Assembly (NCBI GenBank): GCA_016281295.1
Contig: JAEEII010000085.1
Coordinates: 1-32,334 of the forward strand
Length of the DNA stretch: 32,334 bases
From: Bacteroidales bacterium
Lineage (GTDB): Bacteria; Bacteroidota; Bacteroidia; Bacteroidales; F082
Direction of reading: 5' to 3'
Below the pieces are notes generated by a model that worked only from the letters and a program-made list of their open reading frames with translations, had not been told where the DNA came from and did no database searches. Shown piece by piece: positions 8,146 to 15,421 of this stretch (the first letter of the stretch is position 1; each line of letters begins with the position of its first letter). The translations under genes and the position numbers were made by a program.

Positions 8146-8883
8146 ATGAAACGTATTATATCATCGTTATTTGTCCTCTTTTTCATCCTGCCCTTGTGTG
8201 CACAAAACACCCATCACCAAGCCACTGTCCGACCCAAAGACCACGGCGGTGCCACCGTTCATCACGACCCCATTGGCTTGACGGTTTCAACCCGTTTGAA
8301 CACGCCATTTTGGATTTATATCGACGATGTGCTTCAAAACGAAAAGCCTGTTCGTTCCATCTCCATCACCGACATCCCTGAGGGTGACAGCTTTGTACGT
8401 ATCGTCCTTGACGATGAGGAAAGCCACAGTTTCGGACAATACCTCGCTTTCCGCCATGCCGCCTTGTCGTATGTCATCAACCGTTTGGGGTCTTATTATG
8501 GCTGGGAGGTAGCCAGTCACAGCATCCGCCCCGAAGTGACAAAACCACTGGCGTTTGAAATGGAGCCAGCATTCCAGCCCATGACCATGAATCTTACCAT
8601 GATGTCAAATTATGAGTTTGAGGAGGCTTGCGTGGCCTTGAAAAATGAGTCGTTCGACAATACTCGCCTGACCTTAGCCAAACAGATTGTCTCCACCAAT
8701 CCTTTAAGCGCCGCCCAGGTGACTGAGATTTGCAAGTTATTCTCTTTCGAGAGCAACCGTCTCGACTTTGCCAAGTTTGCCTATCCCTATTGCGTGGATA
8801 AAAACAAATATTTCTTAGTGAATGCCGCTTTTTCCTACGATTCCTCGAAACGGGATTTGGATGCATTCATCCAAAAGCAATAA
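8146..8883 (+). CDS. Secreted DUF4476 domain protein
   Basis: This 245-aa exported protein has a signal peptide MKRIISSLFVLFFILPLCAQ. Residues about 40-120 form a beta-rich segment (TRLNTPFWIYIDDVLQNEKP, DIPEGDSFVRIVLDDE) that often precedes DUF4476. The C-terminal 90 residues match DUF4476: MSNYEFEEACVALKNESFDNTRL, then SAAQVTEICKLFSFESNRLDFAKFAYPYCVDKNKY. The function of the domain is unknown. The gene starts 37 bases after the GH3-like gene across an AT-rich gap without a promoter match, so the two are probably co-transcribed, and a strong terminator follows. Confidence 0.85.
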   Translation: MKRIISSLFVLFFILPLCAQNTHHQATVRPKDHGGATVHHDPIGLTVSTRLNTPFWIYIDDVLQNEKPVRSISITDIPEGDSFVRIVLDDEESHSFGQYLAFRHAALSYVINRLGSYYGWEVASHSIRPEVTKPLAFEMEPAFQPMTMNLTMMSNYEFEEACVALKNESFDNTRLTLAKQIVSTNPLSAAQVTEICKLFSFESNRLDFAKFAYPYCVDKNKYFLVNAAFSYDSSKRDLDAFIQKQ

Positions 8884-8916
8884 AAAAGGCTGGTCGTGAT
8901 GGCCAGCCTTTTTTTT
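8884..8916. terminator. Bidirectional intrinsic terminator
   Basis: AAAAAAGGCTGG and CCAGCCTTTTTT enclose a short loop, with A and T runs on either side. It serves the + strand gene ending at 8883 and the convergent - strand gene ending at 8934. Confidence 0.92.
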
Positions 8917-8933
8917 AAACATTCAGTTGTCGA

Positions 8934-9398
8934 TTAGAACATGTAACGAACGCCCAATGCGATGTCACCCCAATAGAAATCGGTTGCGTGATACAGATAG
9001 AGGCAAGGACGGATGTCCAATGACACTTGCAACGGCAAAGCATCGAAATGATAGTCAATACCAGCTTGGGCAGCGATACCCACATCAACGCTAGCACCAC
9101 TATAGGTGTAGAGGTCAACTCTTCCACCGACACCAGCATACCAACCCAGATTCGGAACGGCTGAGATGTCGAAGTGAGCCTGATAAAGGGCAGTCAGACC
9201 AAGGTGTGAATAACCATAACCACTATAATAACCGAGGTCGGCTTCCAAGCGGTTGATACCACCGAGACCTTGCTGATAGGAAAGTTCAGCACCATAACCT
9301 TGGCCACCACCAAGACGGAGACCGATGGCTCTGTCTTGAGCGTTAGCTGCAAATGTCAAACCGATAATGGCAATCAAAACGAGTAATAACTTCTTCAT
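8934..9398 (-). CDS. Small outer-membrane beta-barrel protein
   Basis: The signal peptide MKKLLLVLIAIIGLTFAANAQ is followed by about 133 residues of alternating polar and hydrophobic strands rich in Gly, Tyr and Ser (LRLGGGQGYGAELSYQQGLG, RLEADLGYYSGYGYSHLGLTALYQ, WYAGVGGRVDLY). The chain ends in RYMF; a C-terminal aromatic residue is typical of barrels inserted by the BAM machinery. The size suggests six to eight strands. No specific function was recognised. It has its own promoter match (9458-9465) and shares the terminator at 8884-8916, so it is probably a single-gene unit. Confidence 0.75.
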   Translation of the reverse strand: MKKLLLVLIAIIGLTFAANAQDRAIGLRLGGGQGYGAELSYQQGLGGINRLEADLGYYSGYGYSHLGLTALYQAHFDISAVPNLGWYAGVGGRVDLYTYSGASVDVGIAAQAGIDYHFDALPLQVSLDIRPCLYLYHATDFYWGDIALGVRYMF

Positions 9399-9457
9399 AG
9401 TTTTGAACGTTTAATTAATAATAGGTGTTAATAATGAATGTTTCATTTTCAATAGGG

Positions 9458-9492
9458 CAAAGTTAAAATATTCTTTTGATATAATGGTCAAA
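9458..9492 (-). promoter_or_regulatory. Promoter for the small barrel protein
   Basis: Read on the - strand, 9465-9458 is TAACTTTG, a TAnnTTTG match, with TTTG at 9492-9489 about 23 bases upstream. The predicted start of transcription is near 9452, giving a leader of about 50 bases. Confidence 0.5.
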
Positions 9493-9513
9493 TGTAAATT
9501 TGTTTTTTATCAA

Positions 9514-10518
9514 CTATTCTTTATAAACAGTGTGATTCAGCACATTACCAACCATCCCAAGGGTATTTTTGTCGATGTTTTGGATGTTATCCTGCAAAGT
9601 ATGCCATACTTCAGGAAAGCATTGGTTGCTGCTGTTGGGATTTAAATCGATGATATCAATGGTAGGGATGCCAGCAATTTCATTCATGGGCAGATGGTCG
9701 TCGCTAATGGGATCGCCCAGCTCGTTGACGAAATACTGGTGATAACCCAGACCCTGGGCAATGCTCCACACCTTGTTGCTCAGCCAGGCGGCATAACCTT
9801 GCGAGTAGTATTCTTTCATGAAATTAGGATGGCTTCCTCCCACCATGTCGAGCAGGATCCCGTAGGAAGCGGTATAAGCTGGAAGATGAGGTTGTGCCGC
9901 CCAATGTTGGGAGCCCAGTGCCCAATGGTTACGCCGGTCGTCATAATAGCGTTCCGATTCATCTTGTCGTGGTCCATAGTCTTCCAAGTCGAAAAGAATG
10001 ATGTCGATGCCCAACTTCTCTGGCAGCGGTTGCTGGTGGAAACAACGGGCGTTCTCGAGAAGCACCCCTACTCCACTGGCACCATCGTTGGCACCATCGA
10101 TAGGATGGTTCCAACTGGCTTCGTCCGGGTCATGGTCGGCGTAGGGTCGCGAGTCCCAATGCGAACATAGCACGATGCGTTTGCTGGCTTCAGGATGGAA
10201 CGAGGCGATGATGTTCATGCCATCAATGCCTTTGTTGTTGAACAAACGGGTACGGAACTCCTGCACGATGACCGTGTCGGCATACGACGAAAGCTTATCG
10301 ATGAGCCATTGCGCACATTGCGCATGGGCATCGGTGTTGGGCACCCTGGGGCCAAAATCCGTTTGAGCCTTCACAAACGCGTATGCCGAGTCAGCATTAA
10401 AGGTCGGAACAATCACGGGTTTTGCGGGTTTGGAATCTGTGACTGTGGTGCTCTTCGGCTGACGGTCACAAGCAGAAATCATCAATGATAATATTATAAT
10501 CGGAATAAATCTTTTCAT
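9514..10518 (-). CDS. M28-family zinc glutaminyl-peptide cyclotransferase-like lipoprotein
   Basis: Glutaminyl cyclases of the M28 fold convert N-terminal Gln to pyroglutamate; in Bacteroidota this protects exported proteins whose mature N-terminus is Gln. This 334-aa protein has a lipobox ISAC (Cys17). Visible M28/QC features are CSHWDSRPYAD (H120), DGANDGASG (D145, zinc ligand), LFDLEDYG (E179, zinc or catalytic glutamate), DDH (D274) and EVWHT (H306, zinc ligand). The length and the single-zinc arrangement D145/E179/H306 fit QC better than M28 aminopeptidases. It probably acts in the periplasm or at a membrane. Several predicted signal peptides in this window cleave near Ala-Gln, consistent with the need for such an enzyme. 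The gene lies 62 bases after the LRR gene, with a repeat element between. Confidence 0.85.
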   Translation of the reverse strand: MKRFIPIIILSLMISACDRQPKSTTVTDSKPAKPVIVPTFNADSAYAFVKAQTDFGPRVPNTDAHAQCAQWLIDKLSSYADTVIVQEFRTRLFNNKGIDGMNIIASFHPEASKRIVLCSHWDSRPYADHDPDEASWNHPIDGANDGASGVGVLLENARCFHQQPLPEKLGIDIILFDLEDYGPRQDESERYYDDRRNHWALGSQHWAAQPHLPAYTASYGILLDMVGGSHPNFMKEYYSQGYAAWLSNKVWSIAQGLGYHQYFVNELGDPISDDHLPMNEIAGIPTIDIIDLNPNSSNQCFPEVWHTLQDNIQNIDKNTLGMVGNVLNHTVYKE

Positions 10519-10520
10519 AT

Positions 10521-10578
10521 CTACCGAGATTAAACCCCTACGGGGTAATACTCTTTAAATTCTTAATTCTTAATTCTC
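10521..10578 (-). repeat. Single copy of the AATTTAG / CCCC-GGGG repeat element
   Basis: On the - strand this reads GAGAATTAAGAATTAAGAA, then ATTACCCCGTAGGGGTTTAATCTCGGTAG in pieces. It is the same element as one unit of the tract at 6457-6665. It fills nearly all of the gap between the LRR gene and the M28 gene and ends three bases before the latter's ATG. Confidence 0.85.
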
Positions 10579-10580
10579 TT

Positions 10581-13178
10581 CTAATAGTAAACTATATTCA
10601 AATCAAAGCGTTTCTGCTGCAAGGCATTGACGGTCTTTGTCTTAACGCGGGTGTTATAGATCTTAAGGAGTTTTAGCGACGGGATGTTCTCAATAGGCGA
10701 GATGGACTTGACACTGGTATTGTTAATCAGCAACTCTTCCAACTCGTTCATTTTGGCAAGGGGTTTCAGTGATTTGATGCCGGTGCCGCTGGCATTCAAC
10801 ACACGAAGATGAGGCAATTTCTCAAGCTTAGAAAGGTCGGAAACCTGGGTGTTTTCAATATTAAGAATAGTGAGCAAAGTGTCGTTTTCTAAAGGACTCA
10901 AATCGCTGATAGGATTATTCTGCATCAGCAATTCACTGAGATACGTCTTGTTGTACAATGGTCTGATGTCGCGGATGCCTTGACTAATGATGCTGAGTTT
11001 CTCAATCCAATAAAGGCTGCGGATAGGATCCAACGAGGTGATGGTGTTCTCTTGATCCACCGATATGGCTCTCAGGTCGATGATTCGCTGAAGCTCGATG
11101 GGCGAAAGTTGGTCGCTGTCGCTGGCGATGTGGGCTTTGAAAATGCTTTTCCAAGTGTCGTCGAGGTTCTCCCACCAGTTTTTCAGCTCTTCGGTTTGGA
11201 AAATAACGATGACATTAGGCACTTTTTCTTTGAGCGGAATCACGTTGCGCAGCTTAATATTGGTGTTGTTGGCCATGATCAGTTCCAGATGGCTGTTTTC
11301 AACCAGCGGTGTGAGGTCCTCGATGGGAGTGTTGCTGATATCCAACGTTTTCAAGCTACCCATGGTTGACAAGGGTGAAAGGTCGTTGATATAAGTGTTG
11401 GATAGGTTGAGATGCTCAATGTTGGTCATGCCGAACAAGGGGTCGAGTCGGGTGATTTCAGTATTGGAGATGTTGAGGTTCACGAGGTTGGTGAGTCGGC
11501 TGACCGGGATGAGGTTCTGCATGTATTCGTTGCCCGAAAGGTCGAGGTCAGTCATGTTGATGACTTCGTGAAGTTGTTCCGTGGAAGGTTCGCCGCTGAG
11601 GTGCACTTGTTTTGAGAACACGGCCTTCCAGTAAATGGGGAGGTTATCCCACCATTGTTCAAGCGCCTTGGTGTCGTAAATCACCAGCGTGAAGGGGTTG
11701 GTTTTGCTGAAGTCACTGGCTTGGTTGATATCGATGCGGGTATTATCGCAATAAATCTTACTGAGTCGGCGATGGCTTTTCAAGGGAGTCAAGTCGCTGA
11801 TGTTGGTGTTGCTGCAATACAGCTCTTTAAGGTTTTCCATCTCGCTCAACGCATTCAAATTGCTGATGTTGGTTTTGGAAATCTTGAGGCTTTGAAGCGC
11901 TTTGAGGGAACTCACCGGCGAAAGATCCTTGACGGCGGTGTTGCTGATGTCGAGGGCGACGATGTTTTCGAGCTTGCTCAGCGGCTGAATATGGGTGATT
12001 TTGCTTCCTTCAAGGGTCAGATGGGTGAGGTTTGAGCAATTCTCCAACGATTTCAACTTGTTGATTTTAGTGTAAGAAACATTGAGTTTCTCAAGGTTTT
12101 TGAGGATTTCCAACACGGTCAGGTCATCCACATCGGTACGGGCGATGTCAAGCTCTTGGATCATGAGGTCATACTTCAACGGGGTGAGGTCGGTGATGTG
12201 GGTGTTGGCAGCTTTTAAAACTTTGAGTTTGTTGGCGTTACGAAGCGGAGACAAATCGTTGATGTTCGTACCAGAAACATTCAGTGTCTGGAGGTTTGAA
12301 AGTTCGCTCAGGGGTTCCAGGGTGGTGATGGTCTTGATATCCGTCACATCAACAGCCTGAGTAAGGCTCAAAGTCTTCAGCTTTTGGTACAGCGTGTCAA
12401 TACCCGTCTTCACATTGATTTCTTTCCAGTCGGTGACGATGGTCTCGCCGTCCACGTTGGTTAGCACAGGAAAAGAATAGATGAAGTCTTTCTCGTTAAC
12501 CTGAACCACCGATTTCAAAGGGACGCTATCGTTGACCATGATTGCTTCACCGAAATAGTTTTTCCATGCGCTTGGCATGGAGTTCCACCAGTAGCTCAGG
12601 GTCTGACGCTCATTGATGCGGGTGGTATAGATGCTGACGATTTTGAGGTCGTTGTTTTTCTTGTCGAGGTTAATTTCAATATAGCGGTTGATAACCTCAT
12701 TGATGGAGTCGTTGGTGACGGTTTTACCCACCAGATGCCGGTTCATGGAGACTTTAAAATAAGGCGATCCATCGGGTTTGGTGAGGTTCGCGATGCTTTG
12801 CACGTCGAAAGTGAACTGGGCATATTGGAAAAAGAAGTCGATGTCTTTAAGATAGGCTTGGACGTCTTTGCAAAGTGAGGTGCTACGTTTGATGTCGAGG
12901 TCGTCTTCGATTTGCACCTTGTCATCGAAGAAAATCTTGGAATAGCTTTGGGTGAAGATGATTTCCTTTTCTTGGGTGGTTTGTGAGGGGTCGCCAATGA
13001 AGTTCAGCGTCTCCTGAAGGTAATGCACCATCCTATTGATTTCCAATTCATAGTTGGCCAGCTCTTCTTTCGTGAAGGGGGTGTTCTTGTTTTGGGCTGT
13101 GCCAGTCAACGTGAGGCCGCACAACAAAAGGATGATCATTTTCCATTTTCCACTTTCCGTTTTCAGCTTTTTCATCAT
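10581..13178 (-). CDS. Secreted leucine-rich repeat protein with three WW-capped modules
   Basis: This 865-aa exported protein has a signal peptide (core IILLLCGLTLTGTAQ, 15-29), an N-terminal helical/beta region (30-195), then many 21-23-residue leucine-rich repeats of the internalin-like type (LQTLNVSGTNINDLSPL, LKELYCSNTNISDLTPL). The repeats fall in blocks, each block led by a motif WW[ND]xxxxxWKxxF at 197-209, 509-521 and 668-680. Such LRR proteins usually mediate protein contacts at the cell surface. No T9SS tail or lipobox is seen, so the final location is uncertain. Its ATG overlaps the preceding stop (ATGA), indicating translational coupling. The first 14 residues come from a GGAAAAT-type repeat, so a start at the second Met is equally possible. 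Confidence 0.85.
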   Translation of the reverse strand: MMKKLKTESGKWKMIILLLCGLTLTGTAQNKNTPFTKEELANYELEINRMVHYLQETLNFIGDPSQTTQEKEIIFTQSYSKIFFDDKVQIEDDLDIKRSTSLCKDVQAYLKDIDFFFQYAQFTFDVQSIANLTKPDGSPYFKVSMNRHLVGKTVTNDSINEVINRYIEINLDKKNNDLKIVSIYTTRINERQTLSYWWNSMPSAWKNYFGEAIMVNDSVPLKSVVQVNEKDFIYSFPVLTNVDGETIVTDWKEINVKTGIDTLYQKLKTLSLTQAVDVTDIKTITTLEPLSELSNLQTLNVSGTNINDLSPLRNANKLKVLKAANTHITDLTPLKYDLMIQELDIARTDVDDLTVLEILKNLEKLNVSYTKINKLKSLENCSNLTHLTLEGSKITHIQPLSKLENIVALDISNTAVKDLSPVSSLKALQSLKISKTNISNLNALSEMENLKELYCSNTNISDLTPLKSHRRLSKIYCDNTRIDINQASDFSKTNPFTLVIYDTKALEQWWDNLPIYWKAVFSKQVHLSGEPSTEQLHEVINMTDLDLSGNEYMQNLIPVSRLTNLVNLNISNTEITRLDPLFGMTNIEHLNLSNTYINDLSPLSTMGSLKTLDISNTPIEDLTPLVENSHLELIMANNTNIKLRNVIPLKEKVPNVIVIFQTEELKNWWENLDDTWKSIFKAHIASDSDQLSPIELQRIIDLRAISVDQENTITSLDPIRSLYWIEKLSIISQGIRDIRPLYNKTYLSELLMQNNPISDLSPLENDTLLTILNIENTQVSDLSKLEKLPHLRVLNASGTGIKSLKPLAKMNELEELLINNTSVKSISPIENIPSLKLLKIYNTRVKTKTVNALQQKRFDLNIVYY

Positions 13179-14071
13179 GGTTGATAGAATTTGATAAGGT
13201 CTTTTTTCTCCTTTTCGGGTAGATAGATGAGGTTGGAGATGAGCCAGCCGGCGTTGTTTCCGCTACGGTTGAACCACGAAACCTCAAAATACCAGTCTTT
13301 GATTTGGAAGACGTGAAACTTGACGGAATCAACGTTTTGGAAGATGAGATTGCCTCGTTTGATTTCATAGAAGAAAAGGGTGAGGTAATCAGGCTCGAAC
13401 GATTGCGAGCCATAGTATTCGATTACATCAGGTTCTTTGAAAATCTTGTAGATGTTCATGAAGTCGAGTTCATGGCTCATGGGGTGGAGGAAGTGCTTTT
13501 CTTTCTCGCTCATCTCGCCATTAGGGAAGAGTTTGTTGAACTCAGAGAAATAGATGTTGTTGAGCACCCATTTGGAGCCCAGGCCTTCTTTCTCGATGCC
13601 CAGGATCATGATGAGGCTGACTTCCTTTCCCTTGTAGGTAAAGGTGGCAGAGACTTCCGAATACCAGCGTCCGCCGAGAAATGTCATAAAGGTGGAGTCG
13701 TCGGCAGTGACATCCTCGATGAAGAAACGCTGAAGGTCAGGTTTATTGCCGTAGGTTTCCTGGTCAAAGAGGATGGAGAGCGACTGTTGGCGTTTCTGAC
13801 GGTTGTGATAAGCCGGGTCCTTCGGATTGATTTGGTTTCCGAACTGGTCCTCCTCATAATTGAAACGGCGGATGAACTGGCCCATCTGTTTGGTCATGGC
13901 ATAGAGATGGGTCTCATCCATCTGATAATTACCGATGTTTTGTGCCTCAAGCGACACAACATCCATGTTCAGCAAGAAGAACAACAAGATAACGGAGAGA
14001 GGGAAACGAACAATGAATCGTTTCCCCATCTCTGCCTTTTGTCTTCTGTCTTCTGTCTTTTGCCTTCTCAT
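13175..14071 (-). CDS. Exported protein of unknown function
   Basis: This 298-aa protein has no family I recognise. The first 14 residues (MRRQKTEDRRQKAE) are encoded by an AGAAGAC-type repeat. A start at Met15 (14029) would give a normal signal peptide (MGKRFIVRFPLSVILLFFLL, cleavage near LEAQ). I keep the longer start because its ATG overlaps the upstream TGA. The mature part is a mixed alpha/beta domain with many aromatic residues (FLGGRWYSEVSATFTYKGKE, VFQIKDWYFEVSWFNRSGNN), perhaps an NTF2-like or lipocalin-like fold. It sits between two other exported unknowns in an overlapping series, so all probably act in one envelope process. Confidence 0.7.
   Translation of the reverse strand: MRRQKTEDRRQKAEMGKRFIVRFPLSVILLFFLLNMDVVSLEAQNIGNYQMDETHLYAMTKQMGQFIRRFNYEEDQFGNQINPKDPAYHNRQKRQQSLSILFDQETYGNKPDLQRFFIEDVTADDSTFMTFLGGRWYSEVSATFTYKGKEVSLIMILGIEKEGLGSKWVLNNIYFSEFNKLFPNGEMSEKEKHFLHPMSHELDFMNIYKIFKEPDVIEYYGSQSFEPDYLTLFFYEIKRGNLIFQNVDSVKFHVFQIKDWYFEVSWFNRSGNNAGWLISNLIYLPEKEKKDLIKFYQP
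14030..14066 (-). repeat. AGAAGAC-type short tandem repeat at a gene start
   Basis: The - strand reads AGAAGGCAAAAGACAGAAGACAGAAGAC-like units just inside the annotated start at 14071, encoding RRQKTEDRRQK. It closely resembles the repeat within radA. Confidence 0.8.
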
Positions 14072-14643
14072 CGATTAGCGGTCTCTTTCACTCTCATGTC
14101 ACCGAGAAGGACATCCCAGAAGCCAATCATACGGCCACCTATCTGGGTTTCCTTACGTTTGACGTAAACGGTTATATCTTTTTTTGTGGTATCCTTATAG
14201 GCTAAGTTGCCTTCCTTGTCATAGCCTCTGAAGGTCTGGAAGATGGTGATGACACCCACGTAGGTTCCATCGGGCTGACGTTGAAGGTCCGACACATATT
14301 CGATGTTGTACCATTCAATTTCGACACGGTCGTAGTTGAGACGCATCAGATGCTCAAAATAAGGACGCACCTTATAATATTTAATATTGGTGGAGTTGAT
14401 CGATGACACGCCAATCTCCGCATTGGTCATGAACAGCTCTTCGGCGCGGTCGATGACACGGTTGGCTTCGCTCCAGGCGGTTTCTTTGGAGCCTACGATC
14501 TTGATGTATTTGCTAAGGTCTCTGACTTTCTCGAGGGCGAGGCTGTCAATGGCCTGTTTACGTTCGAAACTGAGTTCATCTTGTGCCATGACGCTGCCAG
14601 CTACCGACAGGATCACGGCGAGTATTGCCAATATTTTTTTCAT
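14068..14643 (-). CDS. Exported protein of unknown function
   Basis: This 191-aa protein has a clear signal peptide (MKKILAILAVILSVAGSVMAQ). The mature part begins with a helical stretch (FERKQAIDSLALEKVRDLSKYIKIV) and continues with beta strands (VEIEWYNIEYVSDLQRQPDGTYVGVITIFQTF), which suggests a cone-shaped alpha+beta fold of the NTF2 type. This is a weak structural guess. It starts 9 bases after the lipoprotein gene and its stop overlaps the next start (ATGA), so it belongs to the operon reading from 15297 towards 10581. Confidence 0.7.
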   Translation of the reverse strand: MKKILAILAVILSVAGSVMAQDELSFERKQAIDSLALEKVRDLSKYIKIVGSKETAWSEANRVIDRAEELFMTNAEIGVSSINSTNIKYYKVRPYFEHLMRLNYDRVEIEWYNIEYVSDLQRQPDGTYVGVITIFQTFRGYDKEGNLAYKDTTKKDITVYVKRKETQIGGRMIGFWDVLLGDMRVKETANR

Positions 14644-14652
14644 GATTCTTCG

Positions 14653-15297
14653 TTATTTTTTAATCAGTTCGACTTCTGTGATTTTTCCGTTCTCGTTGAA
14701 TTTCAGGTTGGACACCTCATTACGCGAGACTTTCTGGTCTTTAAGGTAGTTGAGATAGTTCTCGATGGTAGTGGGGCGGTCATAGTCGTTGAAGCCTCCT
14801 GCCTGGCTGATGATGATGAGGACAGGGGCGTTGTTGGAGGCAAACATCTTCAGGGTCTCGTTGATGATGCTGTTGGCCTGAGTGGTGTTGTTGGAAGCAG
14901 CGATGCGGGCGAAGTTAGATTCAAGCATGTTTTTGGGAGCCTGAGCCTGTTCTTGTTCCATGGTTTTGATACGGGCTTCTTCAGCTTCTTGCTCTGCTTG
15001 GGCACGTTCGCGAGCCAGTTTTTTCTCAACTTGGAACAGGAGGTCATCAACTTCCGGATTCTGGAGGTTCCAGTCCTTGATGGTTTGCACACGGTGTTCT
15101 TTCTCTTCAAGAGTCCAAAGGGTTTCGTCATCGAGGATGGCGGTAAGGTCTTTCACGGCGTCAGCCACTCTGGCCTTGTATTCGGCTTCGGCGGCTTCTT
15201 TGGCTAGTTTTTTCTTGCTTTTACAGCTTGTGGTACCTCCCAACGTGATGAAAGCGGCCAGGAGGATCATGAATACAGTTGTGATTTTGCTTCTCAT
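14653..15297 (-). CDS. Coiled-coil lipoprotein of unknown function
   Basis: This 214-aa protein has an N-terminal hydrophobic segment ending TTSC, probably a permissive Bacteroidota lipobox with Cys25, followed by a basic run (KSKKKLAK). Residues about 29-120 are strongly helical and charged (EKKLARERAQAEQEAEEARIKT), predicted coiled coil. The C-terminal domain (125-214) contains APVLIIISQAGGFNDYDRPT and NEVSNLKFNENGKITEVELIKK. I do not recognise the family. It is the first gene of a four-gene - strand block and has a good promoter match upstream. Confidence 0.7.
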   Translation of the reverse strand: MRSKITTVFMILLAAFITLGGTTSCKSKKKLAKEAAEAEYKARVADAVKDLTAILDDETLWTLEEKEHRVQTIKDWNLQNPEVDDLLFQVEKKLARERAQAEQEAEEARIKTMEQEQAQAPKNMLESNFARIAASNNTTQANSIINETLKMFASNNAPVLIIISQAGGFNDYDRPTTIENYLNYLKDQKVSRNEVSNLKFNENGKITEVELIKK

Positions 15298-15346
15298 AAT
15301 GAATATAGTTTTGCTTTTTAATAACTCTATTTCTCCGAATTAATTG

Positions 15347-15382
15347 CAAAAGTATAAATATTATGCAATAATCCCGCCAAAA
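15347..15382 (-). promoter_or_regulatory. Promoter for the 15297-10581 operon
   Basis: On the - strand, 15354-15347 reads TACTTTTG (TAnnTTTG) and 15382-15378 reads TTTTG about 23 bases upstream. Transcription would start near 15340, about 45 bases before the lipoprotein ATG. The spacing equals that of the promoter at 9458-9492. Confidence 0.55.
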
Positions 15383-15421
15383 CCTTTCGGTTTTTCACAA
15401 AAATAGAACGGTAAAGGTGGT

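Noticed and set aside
13304..14167. 287-codon open frame on the + strand
   Set aside because: It is antisense to two exported proteins that have signal peptides and coupled starts, and has no promoter or domain of its own.
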